Assembly: GCA_916700875.1 (NCBI GenBank)
Contig: CAKAKS010000072.1
Coordinates: 41,199,464-41,263,463, forward strand
Reading direction: 5' to 3'
Length of the DNA stretch: 64,000 nucleotides
Origin: Sebastes aleutianus
Taxonomy: Eukaryota; Chordata; Actinopteri; Perciformes; Sebastidae
Shown: piece after piece, positions 41,421 to 52,300 of the stretch
How the letters are laid out: each line of letters opens with the position of its first letter
Numbering within the stretch: the first letter of the stretch is position 1
The notes under the pieces: model-generated
Databases searched by the model: none
Told to the model about the DNA's origin: nothing
What the model saw: only the letters and a program-made list of their open reading frames with translations
Made by a program: the position numbers and the translations under genes

Positions 41421-42181
41421 AAATGTAGGATATTAAAACTCAAACGTTAAGCTGCCTATAGTGTTGTGGTTGGCGCGTTCAGCCCAGAAGGAAATGAACT
41501 TTGTACAGTGTTTAAGGAATAAAGTATAATGTGACATTGTATAGCTTCATTCCTGCTTTGTATAAGACTTGTAGATCTTTTTTCTATTGAATTAAAGATG
41601 CCTTAGACAGCTGCACCCAGTATTTAAAGATGTTTTTTTTCTGTCTAATTCCAGGTAACAACATTTGTAAAATTCCTTTTGTGTTTTTAACTTATGTTAC
41701 ATGCTAATGTAATGTGCACTGATTTAAAATCCCAGGTTCCAAAATGTGTTCATTTAATCTTCATTGTAATGAAATATGATGAGATTTTCCAAATTTAGAC
41801 GTTTCTATTGTTTGATTTCGGTGAATGAAATGCTTCTCCTTCTCCAGGCTGATATATGTGTTTATATGGAGAACCCAGAGAACCAGCAATTCATTTTATA
41901 ACTTGTGTAAAGGTGCTAAAACATAAAGTTTGCTCCTTTTCTACAGTCACCCCCCTCAATAAAGAACTCAAACTATTTACGCTGCTTCTTTTACTGTTTC
42001 CTAACTCCCATCTTAGGATCGATTCTAGATAAAAAACACTTTTTAGTAATTTAGTAATAACTTTAATTTAGTCTTTTTGTAAAAAATAACAAAATAATAT
42101 ACATATCTGACTTTGTCAGTGATTGAACAATAAAGTCCTGGATTTATCTCCATCATTGTCCCTGCAGACATCCATCCACTT
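41421..42181 (+). other. Intergenic with two AATAAA signals
   Basis: AATAAA occurs at 41518-41523 and 41958-41963 within otherwise unique-looking sequence. This could be a distal 3' end of an sp2 transcript or of an unannotated non-coding RNA. The evidence is weak. Confidence 0.3.
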
Positions 42182-42218
42182 TTTAATTAATTAATTAATT
42201 AATTAATTAATTAATTAA
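42182..42218 (+). repeat. (TTAA)n microsatellite
   Basis: About nine TTAA units. Confidence 0.95.
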
Positions 42219-42639
42219 AATATTTTTATATAATTATTGATTTTAGACAAAACTACAACATTCAAACACTCTTATATGTGTTTGTTAGTGATAACACCAG
42301 AATAATATAATATTGTATAATAATATAACACCATTCTGCATAAGGAGTACTTTTACTTTAAGTACATTTTGTTGCTAATACTTCAGTAGTTTTTCTTAAG
42401 TAACATTTTGAATGCAGGACTTGTACATGTAATAGTATGAGTATTTTTTTAGATCATGGTATTTCTATTTTTACTGAAGTAAAGGATCTTCATCTTCTAG
42501 CACTCTTCTTTAGTGACCTGCTGGACTTTTATTTTGAAAAGCTTCTGGTGTACGTCATCAGGAAGCGACAGAAGAAGTATTTCCTGTTAGCTGGATGAAA
42601 GCATTTGTTTACATGAGTGAAGCTTCCTTCAGTCAGGAA

Positions 42640-42780
42640 CCACAGATCACAGATCACTGCTCACTGCTCACTGCTCACTGCTCACAGATCACTGCTCACT
42701 GCTCACTGATCACTGATCACTGATCACTGCTCACTGCTCACTGCTCACTGCTCACTGCTCACTGATCACTGATCACTGCT
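42640..42780 (+). repeat. 7-bp tandem repeat (cactgctc/cactgatc)
   Basis: About 19 units of actgctc or actgatc. Confidence 0.93.
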
Positions 42781-42856
42781 CTGTCTGTCTGATGAATCAC
42801 TGGTTAGACTACAGTTCAGAAACACAGTAAAGATGGACACATGTAAGTGAACTCTT

Positions 42857-43320
42857 CAGTTTGTTGTCTCAGTTTGTTGTCTCAGTTTGTTGTCTCAGTT
42901 TGTTGTCTCAGTTTGTTGTCTTAGTTTGTTGTCTTAGTTTGTTGTCTCAGTTTGTTGTCTCAGTTTGTTGTCTTAGTTTGTTGTCTTAGTTTGTTGTCTC
43001 AGTTTGTTGTCTCAGTTTGTTGTCTTAGTTTGTTGTCTTAGTTTGTTGTCTCAGTTTGTTGTCTCAGTTTGTTGTCTTAGTTTGTTGTCTTAGTTTGTTG
43101 TCTCAGTTTGTTGTCTCAGTTTGTTGTCTTAGTTTGTTGTCTTAGTTTGTTGTCTCAGTTTGTTGTCTCAGTTTGTTGTCTTAGTTTGTTGTCTCAGTTT
43201 GTTGTCTCAGTTTGTTGTCTTAGTTTGTTGTCTCAGTTTGTTGTCTTAGTTTGTTGTCTCAGTTTGTTGTCTCAGTTTGTTGTCTTAGTTTGTTGTCTCA
43301 GTTTGTTGTCTTAGTTTGTG
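42857..43320 (+). repeat. 13-bp minisatellite agtttgttgtctc
   Basis: About 35 copies. Two variants (gtctc and gtctt) alternate in doublets over much of the array, giving a higher-order 52-base pattern. Confidence 0.95.
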
Positions 43321-43528
43321 TTGTTCTTCTTGAGAAGTGATAAATGTTGTTGTTGTGGTGTTTGTAGGAGATCCAGCTGGACTCTCTGACTCTCTGACTA
43401 CTGGACAGACAAAAACAACCTGGATTAGACAAACAGGCCATTTAGGAAATATATATTTAATGTCCACTACCGTTCAGAAGTTAATAATCTACTGCCACTG
43501 AAGCTTGATTGTGTCTGAGAGGACTAAC

Positions 43529-43667
43529 ATTATTATTATTATTGTTATTATTATTATTATTATTATTATTGTTATTATTATTATTATTATTGTTATTATT
43601 ATTATTATTGTTATTATTATTATTATTATTGTTATTATTATTATTATTATTGTTATTATTATTATTA

Positions 43668-43699
<32 letters not shown>

Positions 43700-44027
43700 G
43701 TTATTATTATTATTATTATTGTTATTATTATTGTTATTATTATTGTTATTATTATTATTATTGTTATTATTATTGTTATTATTATTATTATTATTGTTAT
43801 TGTTATTGTTATTATTATTATTATTGTTATTATTGTTATTGTTATTATTATTATTATTATTATTATTGTTATTATTATTATTATTGTTATTGTTATTGTT
43901 ATTATTATTATTATTATTATTAGTAGTAGTAGTATTAGTAGTGTTATTATTATTATTATTATTGTTATTGTTATTATTATTATTATTATTATTATTAGTA
44001 GCATTGGTAGTGTTATTATTATTATTA

Positions 44028-44090
<63 letters not shown>
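43529..44090 (+). repeat. (ATT)n/(GTT)n trinucleotide tract
   Basis: About 560 bases of TTA with scattered TTG triplets. Frames through it are poly-Leu, poly-Ile or poly-Asn and are not coding. Confidence 0.97.
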
Positions 44091-44138
44091 TAGTCTGAAT
44101 GGCAAAAGTTGAAAAGGCTGATTTTCCTGATTGGCCTG

Positions 44139-44690
44139 ATTTGAACCCCCTGAGATCCTGATTAACTGTCTTTCAGAGGCTCTAGTATGTTTTAGATCTA
44201 GAGTAAAGACATCAGATATCATATGAAACTAGGAAACCTGAGATTTCCACTGGTCCATGTCATGAAGGAGGTTAAATAACGCTCCAAAGTTGGGTTAAAT
44301 GTTGGTGAGGAAAAACTGTCATGTCCATTTCCAAAGGGGTCCCTTGACCTCTGACCTCCAGATCAGTGAATGTAAATGGGTTCTATGGGTACCCACGAGT
44401 CTCCCCTTTACAGACATGCCCACTTTATGATAATCACATGCAGTTTAAATGTGTTATTGTCTCCTATTCTAAAATGGTGTATCTGAATATTTCTGCATCC
44501 TGGGGTCCCTAAACAGTGTTGAAGTCCATAAATTGTGTCTCACTGTAAAGCTGAGACTCTGGTGGATCCAATGAGCCCAACTGGATTCATGTGTGATGAT
44601 GTTAGTCCCCATAGGAGACATTTCATTGACCTCACTGTACAAAATGACCTGTGGTGACCTCTAGGATAATCACAGCCTCATGAAACTTTA
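44139..44690 (+). mobile_element. Dispersed repeat, third copy, interrupted by a minisatellite
   Basis: Matches 31425-31866 and 17226-17480. The matching sequence resumes at 45480-45565 (ggtcttggtgtcttaatgtg) after the 38-bp array, so the array expanded inside this repeat. Confidence 0.7.
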
Positions 44691-44694
44691 CAGA

Positions 44695-45478
44695 TACAAA
44701 CTAGAGACCTAGAGCATTCAGAGGATGGATGGATCAAACTAGAGACCTAGAGCATTCAGAGGATGGATGGATCAGACTAGAGACCTAGAGCATTCAGAGG
44801 ATGGATGGACAGACTAGAGACCTAGAGCATTCAGAGGATGGATGGATCAAACTAGAGACCTAGAGCATTCAGAGGATGGATGGATCAAACTAGAGACCTA
44901 GAGCATTCAGAGGATGGATGGACAGACTAGAGACCTAGAGCATTCAGAGGATGGATGGATCAAACTAGAGACCTAGAGCATTCAGAGGATGGATGGATCA
45001 AACTAGAGACCTAGAGCATTCAGAGGATGGATGGACAGACTAGAGACCTAGAGCATTCAGAGGATGGATGGACAGACTAGAGACCTAGAGCATTCAGAGG
45101 ATGGATGGATCAGACTAGAGACCTAGAGCATTCAGAGGATGGATGGATCAAACTAGAGACCTAGAGCATTCAGAGGATGGATGGATCAAACTAGAGACCT
45201 AGAGCATTCAGAGGATGGATGGATCAGACTAGAGACCTAGAGCATTAAGAGGATGATGGATCAGACTAGAGACCTAGAGCATTCAGAGGATGGATGGATC
45301 AAACTAGAGACCTAGAGCATTCAGAGGATGGATGGATCAAACTAGAGACCTAGAGCATTCAGAGGATGGATGGATCAAACTAGAGACCTAGAGCATTCAG
45401 AGGATGGATGGATCAAACTAGAGACCTAGAGCATTCAGAGGGTGGATGGATCAGACTAGAGACCTAGAGCATTCAGAA
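44695..45478 (+). repeat. 38-bp minisatellite
   Basis: About 21 copies of the unit with actagagacctagagcattc and agaggatggatgg. Shorter units lack the second half of ggatcaa. Confidence 0.97.
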
Positions 45479-45565
45479 GATGTTCCTCGAGGTCTTGGTG
45501 TCTTAATGTGGTATTTTGGAGGGATTATTGATCATTTTTATTAATTCTCCAGTGGTAAAAAATCA

Positions 45566-46068
45566 CCTTCAACTGATGTAATAAATGTATTGAACATCTT
45601 GGGAGAAGTGAAGACTATTTGTCTACATCGGTGGATTTACCTCTGAGGTGGGATCCAAACCATCCTGGCAGCATTTTGTCCAGATTAAAGATTTGGGTTG
45701 GATCCCCAAATCTGGATCCAAATCTTCAGGATCAGAACTCTTTGAATCTACTTTGAAATAGTTTTCAGATCAGAATTGAATCCACTATAATGCTGTGAAA
45801 TAGCGCCCCCAGGTGGCTGTGGCTCAGAGGGCGGCGTGGGTCGATCACAGCACCGCAGCCTATGTGAAGATTAAAACTTAAATAAAGTTTATATTTATAT
45901 GGATACTTTAGAATCTCACCTGTTAACCTTTTAACCTGCAATAGAGCTCCCATCTTGGCCTCTAACGTAGACACAGATCTGTCTGTTTTCATAATGAATC
46001 TCTAACATCTCTGTTATCTCTCTCTGTCTCTTACTGGTAGTAGCTCATAATGTTTTTTTGCTCTTCAG
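45566..46068 (+). promoter_or_regulatory. Probable abcc10 upstream region
   Basis: A GC-rich patch with gcgccccc and gggcggcg lies at 45800-45840. There is no clear TATA or CCAAT box. Its position upstream of abcc10 makes this the likely promoter or 5'UTR zone, but no transcription start can be read from it. Confidence 0.3.
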
Positions 46069-46098
46069 ATGTTTTCTAGAATGACGGCGGTCCGATAG
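46069..46098 (+). promoter_or_regulatory. short upstream open reading frame of abcc10, with acceptor-like sequence
   Basis: A nine-codon frame (ATG at 46069, TAG at 46096-46098) ends 8 bases before the abcc10 start. It is preceded by tttttttgctcttcAG, a strong acceptor-like sequence. The ATG-containing exon may therefore be exon 2 of the transcript, with a non-coding exon upstream that I cannot place. Confidence 0.4.
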
Positions 46099-46106
46099 GA
46101 GGAGGG

Positions 46107-46282
46107 ATGAGGGGGTTCGGTCCGGCAGAGCTGGTGGCGGGTCTCTGTCAGACAGACGAGCACAACCCGTTCCCCGTGTGGCAGAACGGACACGTCAGCG
46201 CCTGTTTCAACCAGCTCGTCCTCGGAGCGCTGCCTCATGCAGGGATGGCCGTCTTCAGCGCCTGCTACCTCGGCATGGCGAG
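46107..46282 (+). CDS. abcc10: abcc10 exon 1: extracellular N-terminus and first membrane helix
   Basis: ATG at 46107 has G at -3 and follows an in-frame-free leader. It reads MRGFGPAELVAGLCQTDEHN ... CFNQLVLGALPHAGMAVFS. FxQLVLxALPHAxxAVxSACYLG is the start of the ABCC10 TMD0. The donor is GTGGGT at 46283. Confidence 0.93.
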
Positions 46283-49200
46283 GTGGGTCGCACCTGTCTG
46301 AGTCCTCGCTCTGTCCACACCGTTTATTCATTCATTAGAAACCATACCATGCAGTTTGTTAACATCAGTGAAATATAACAGATATAACAAATAACCAGAG
46401 TGCAAATAAGTCAATTCAAAGTGCTGAGGAGTGTGATTTATTAAATGTGTTAAATATAAATGCCAGAGTAAATAAGAAATGAATTAAAACATTTCTTGAA
46501 TGTACAGTATGACAGTATTGCACAAGTTATTCATGATAACATTCAAACGTCTTCATGTCTTACAATTTTACGACACTATTCTTGACTCTAGACTTTAGTT
46601 TTATGAGTGGAAAAATAAACGTATAATCTGAAAGTTAGCCTCTATTGTCCACTTCACTCTTTTACAATAAAGGAATCTGTTATTGTATGGAGCTGGGACG
46701 GTTCACCTATCTCCTGATTAGATACTATCACCATACCTGGGTGCCGATTCAATGTGTTTTTAGATTTTTAAGTATTGCGATTCAATATTCTGATTTATTG
46801 TGATTGTTGTTAACTTGTTTACCTCTAGACCATGAAGGGAACAAGATGAATCAGACACTTCTAGAGACTTTTACTTTGTAAAATCTCTAAATGAATCCAG
46901 TAAAAATGTTTGACTTCCAGCATGTATGTAGTCAGAGATGACCTGAAGTCAAATATATCAGGATCATTGGCAGGAATTATTGATTACATTTATTATCCAG
47001 CGACCCCAAAATCAAAGAATAAAGACATTTCCCTCACAGATTAGTGGGTTTTCTTTTTAATTTATAATGTTTTATACTTCTGGTGAATATAATCCATCAA
47101 TCTTATTTCCATAGATGTATTTTGTATATACAGTTCCCTTTGTTAACACCTTATTTTGAAAAGCGGACGTAGTCCCACGTGTCTACTTCCTCTAACTTCT
47201 CCAAGGTGGTCTCTAGCTCTCCCGTCAGCTCCGTTCTCTTTATCCATCCATGGTCAGCTCCATCGGGGCCGTTTCAATGCAGAGAACACAAATGTCAGTA
47301 TCTGGGTGCTCTACAGTCGTAGCGTCGGCCCATTTGACCACGGAGACGAGAGCGACGGCCGGCTCCACCGCCACGTTACCGCCATACCATAACGTTTCCT
47401 GTCCGTGACAGAGTTAGCATGCAGCTTTAGCTCTGCTCTGTCTAGCTCTGCTTTTCCTGTCAATGTGTGAAACCCAAAGTGTTTCCATCCTTTACTGGAT
47501 GTGTAGTGTTTACCACGCTGGATTTAACATGGGAGGGTGCAGGTCGTATCCACGCTGACCCTCCAACGTTTTAGACTCTTTGAGGTTTGTTTTGGTTGGA
47601 ACGGATATGACGTCACGTTACTCAGACTACAACAATAAAAGCGGTAACTTCCTTCCACCTCCACATAGACTCAGATGAAGAAAATCTATCCATTCTGGCG
47701 TTAAAAAATCTATTTAGAAATTGTAAAAAAGAAAATCGGGATACAAAGGTGAATCGATCCCCCCCCCCCTGTTATTGTATCAGTATTGGCGATAAGAGTA
47801 ATTTCCCATCATGCCTCTTTGGTATTTTCAGTAATGATGTTTCTGTTTTGTAGATGCGACCTCCTCCAGACGTCTCCTCCCTGCGGTTGGACCCTCAGGT
47901 TGGTGTCAGCTCTGCTGGCGGCGCTGCTCTTCGCTGCGGACGTCGTCCTGGCGAGCCTCCTCCAGCAGGCCGACGTGTACCTGGACGTCCTGGCCGACGG
48001 CTGCGCCATCCTGGCCTGGCTGGTCCACTTCAGCGCCATCACGGTGCTCCGGAGGACGGCCTTCAGGAGGACCAGAGGACCTCCGCTGCTGCTCCTGCTG
48101 GTTCTTCTGTCCGTCCCAAACCTGGTCGTCACCGTGATGATTGACTGCGACCGCCAGGAGTATCTGAACCTCACGGAACCTCTGCAATTTGCACGTTTTG
48201 TGCTGGCCTCGGCCCGGACGCTCCCTCTTCTGGTTTATCTTCTGGCGTTTGCGTTTCCCTGCATCAGTGATGCTGGATACACTTTGTATATCAACGCTGT
48301 GGACGGATCTCCGCTCATCCCAGAGAGCAGGCAGCCGGATACCGGCGAGATGGTGGCGGAGGACGGGAGCGGCTGCGTCTCTCGGCTCTTCTACCTGTGG
48401 TTGACGCCGCTCCTCAGACGAGGGCAGCGAGGGGAGCTAGACGGACCGGCTGATGTCTATCACCTCCCTCGGAAACTTCGGACTACCGTGGTTTGCCGAT
48501 ACTTCCACCAGTGCTGGGAAGCGTGCCGGCGAGGGGCGGCGGTCAGCGGCGGGCGGGATCAGTGGCCCCGGCCGGTCGGCAGAAACCTCCTGAGTGGCAG
48601 CTGGAGTTCACGCTACCAGGAGGAACCGCTGGAGCTGGAGGGGGACGTAGGACTGCTGAGGGTGCTGCACAAGGCGTTCGGACGTCGTTACTACGTCCTC
48701 GGCGTGCTGAAGGCGGTGGTCGACATGCTGAGCTTCACCGGTCCGCTGCTCCTCAGCAGTCTGGTGAACTTCATGGAGGACCCGGCAGCTCCGGTCAGCT
48801 GGGGCGCCTGGTGCGCTCTGGGCCTCTTCGCCACCACCTTCCTCGCCTCCTTCCTTCAAAACATCTTCGTCTTCGAGGTCTCCAAGGTGGCGCTGTCGGC
48901 GCGCGCCGCTCTCGTGTCGGCCATTTACGGCAAAGCCCTGCGGGTCAGCGGCAGCAGCCTGGCCGACACCGCGCTGGGAGAGGTGGTGAACCTGATGAGC
49001 ACGGACACGGACCGCGTGGTCAACTTCTTCAACAGTTTCCACGAGCTGTGGAGCATGCCGCTGCGCTTCATCATCACCCTCTACCTGCTCTACCTGCAGG
49101 TGGGCGTGGCCTTCCTCGGCGGGTTGTGCATGGCGCTGCTGATGGTGCCGTTCAACAAGTTCCTCGCCTCCCGTATCCTTAGCAACAACCAGCACATGCT

Positions 49201-49328
49201 CCGGCACAAGGACAGCCGTGTGAAGGTGAGGACCGTTTAGAAAAGACAAGTTTCTGCCTTTTCTACGCAAAAAATAGACAATCAAGTTATTTCTATTTCA
49301 GTTTTTTTACAAATCCTGTGGTAATAAG

Positions 49329-49364
<36 letters not shown>

Positions 49365-52300
49365 TATAATAATAATTGATCCATTAATAAATGATAGATG
49401 TAGTCTACATTTACTAGTGTGCTTTATAAATATAAATAAATATATATATATAAGTTCAGATATATCACCAGGCTGATATTATTAGCAGATTTTTGACTTA
49501 TAGATAAAATCTAGATAAATCTACATCGCCATATTTGCACATATTGCATTGCAGTGCATGCATTTCTTTAAAGGTTTTTTCTTAGTTTTCTTAATTCAAG
49601 CTTAAAATATTTTGGATTTATTTATATTTGTATTTTTTTGTTATTAATTGTTTTTATTTTAAAAAAGTAGAACAGTTATTATTGCCATAACAAACACAAA
49701 GTATGAGAGTTTAACTACCCCCACCTGGACAAATAAAGGTCATCCCTTCCCATTTATATTTATAGTTAATGATAGTAATTTCCTCATAGTAACTGTTAAT
49801 TATAATATTTAATCCCGATTAATCACAATTTTTTTTATCTGTTCTAAATGAACCTTAAAGGGAGATTAGTCAAGTATTTAATCCTCTTATCAACATGGGA
49901 GTGGGCAAATATGCTGCTTTATGTAAATGTATGTATATATTTATTATTATAAATCAATGAACAACACAAATCAATGACAGATATTGATCCAGAAACCCTC
50001 ACAGGTACTGCATTTAGCATAAAACAATATGCTCAGATCATAACATGGCAAACTGCAGCCCAACAGGCAACAACAGCCGTCAGTGTGTCAGTGTGCTGAC
50101 TTCACTATGACTTATGTAGTCAGACTTTTCTTAAAGAAGTTAAATTGATTAGGAATTTAAAACCTGGATAAAGATCAGATGTATCTTTTTGGTTACTAGA
50201 AGATGTGTAACTAATAAATGAATGAATGACTGGTGGAGTATTTGCTCTAAAACAACGTGGAGATTCAGATTCTTCTCTTCATTTTGTGTCTTTTCTGTCC
50301 CAGTTGATGACGGAGATCCTCTTCGGCATTCGCGTCATCAAGTTCTACAACTGGGAGCCTCGTTTCACTCAGAAGGTCGCCGACTGTCGTCAACGGGAGC
50401 TGTCCCACCTCAAGGCCATCAAGTACCTGGACGCCATGTGTGTTTACACCTGGGCCGCTCTGCCCGTGGTCATCTCCATCCTCACCTTCATCACCTACGT
50501 GCTGCTGGGACACCAGCTGACGGCGCCCAAGGTGGGGACGCTTCACCCTTTTAGCTTCTTCAGTTTAGTTTATACCTTCGTTATAAGCAGGAGTGGCTCA
50601 GTGATTAGTGATTAGTGATTAGTGAGACACCTCCACCTGTCCGGCTGTGTGGAGTTTGTATATTCTGCCTGTGACTGTGTGGGTTTTCTCCTGGTGCTCA
50701 GGTTTCTCCCACCATTCCTAGTTATGCATGAGGCTAATTGGATACCCTAAATTACCCACAAATATTCTTTTTATATATTTTTGGGGTAATTTAGAGAATT
50801 AAAAAACTTCAATCCATCATATTTCAGTAAGGGTTTTCTCCTGGTGCTCAGGTTCACCCTTCCTCCACCCCCACCTCCCTCCTCATCTACCTCACCTTTC
50901 TCTCTCAACCTCACCCTCACCCCATCACCCTCTACGTCTCTACGTCTCTACGTCACTACGTCTCTACGTCTCTACGTCTCTGCGTCTCTGCGTCTCTACG
51001 TCACTACGTCTCTACGTCTCTACGTCTCTACGTCTCTACGTCTCCACGTCGCGTCTCTACGTCACTGCATCTCTACGTCTCTACGTCTCTACGTCTCTAC
51101 GTCTCTACGTCACTACGTCTCTACGTCTCTACGTCACTACGTCTGTAACTCTACGTCACTACGTCACTACGTCTCTACGTCACTGCGTCTCTACGTCACT
51201 GCGTCTCTACGTCTCTACGTCTCTACGTCTCTACGTCTCTACGTCACTACGTCTCTACGTCTCTACGTCTCTACGTCACTACGTCTGTAACTCTACGTCA
51301 CTACGTCTCTACGTCTCTACGTCACTACGTCTCTACGTCACTACGTCTGTAACTCTACGGCACTACGTCTCTACGTCTCTGCGTCTCTACGTCATTACGT
51401 CACTACGTCTCTACGTCTCTGCGTCTCTACGTCAGTGGTAATGGATGTCCTCCCCTGCAGGTGTTCACCACGCTGGCTTTGGTGGGGATGCTGATCATCC
51501 CTCTCAACTCTTTCCCCTGGGTGCTCAACGGCATCCTGGAGGCCAAAGTGTCTCTGGAGCGAATCCTACGCTTCTTCAAACTGACCAACCAGGACCTGCA
51601 GGCGTACTACGCCCTGGGTACGCTGCTGCTGATCTGGAGTTCATGTGTACCAGATACAGGTCATAGTGGAGTATTTGTCTGTCTGTCTACAACAGTCACT
51701 GTAGGCAGAAAACAGTTTGAAGTTCCACAGCAGTTTCAGCTCTTTTACAGCTTTATGGATTCACCATAATAACTACAACTGTTGCATTAATTGTTAATCC
51801 AAAGTTATTAAATGTTATTATAATTCTGTATCATTATATATGATAATATATATATTTCCATATGTGTCTCAGTGTCTCCTGAAGACAGTCAGACATCCAT
51901 CCTGTTGAGCCAGGGGAAGTTTTCCTGGCAGGAGCCCGACGGTCCCGACCAGAACCAAGAGGGAGGAACTGAACCTGGATCTGCTAAAGGAAGTCTGCTG
52001 CTGCACAGTCTCAGTCTGCACATCACCAAGGTACAACACACCTGATGACACATCTAATATATATATTTAATATATCACTTTACTGTCTGCATGCCCTCTG
52101 TTATTAAATTACACTTTGACATTTTTAATGTCAGTTTAGTTTTAGGTTTAGTTTTTATATTATATTCAGTTTTAGTTTGTTTTAGTTATGGCCAGGTATA
52201 ATATCTCAGAAGTATGTAGCTGCATAAACATATATATATTACATGGTTGGAGAACTGTGTAGTTTAATGTTAAATCTTCGTGCTACTTTAGCGAAGCCAT

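Noticed and set aside
43489..44098. Poly-Ile and poly-Leu frames of 170-197 residues
   Set aside because: Translations of the ATT/GTT tract.
47156..47392. 78-residue frame conserved in two places (also 23739-23975)
   Set aside because: It is conserved only because the whole 1-kb repeat is recently duplicated; no protein family is recognised.
48608..49285. 225-residue antisense frame
   Set aside because: Shadow of GC-rich abcc10 exon 2; no motif and it crosses the exon end.
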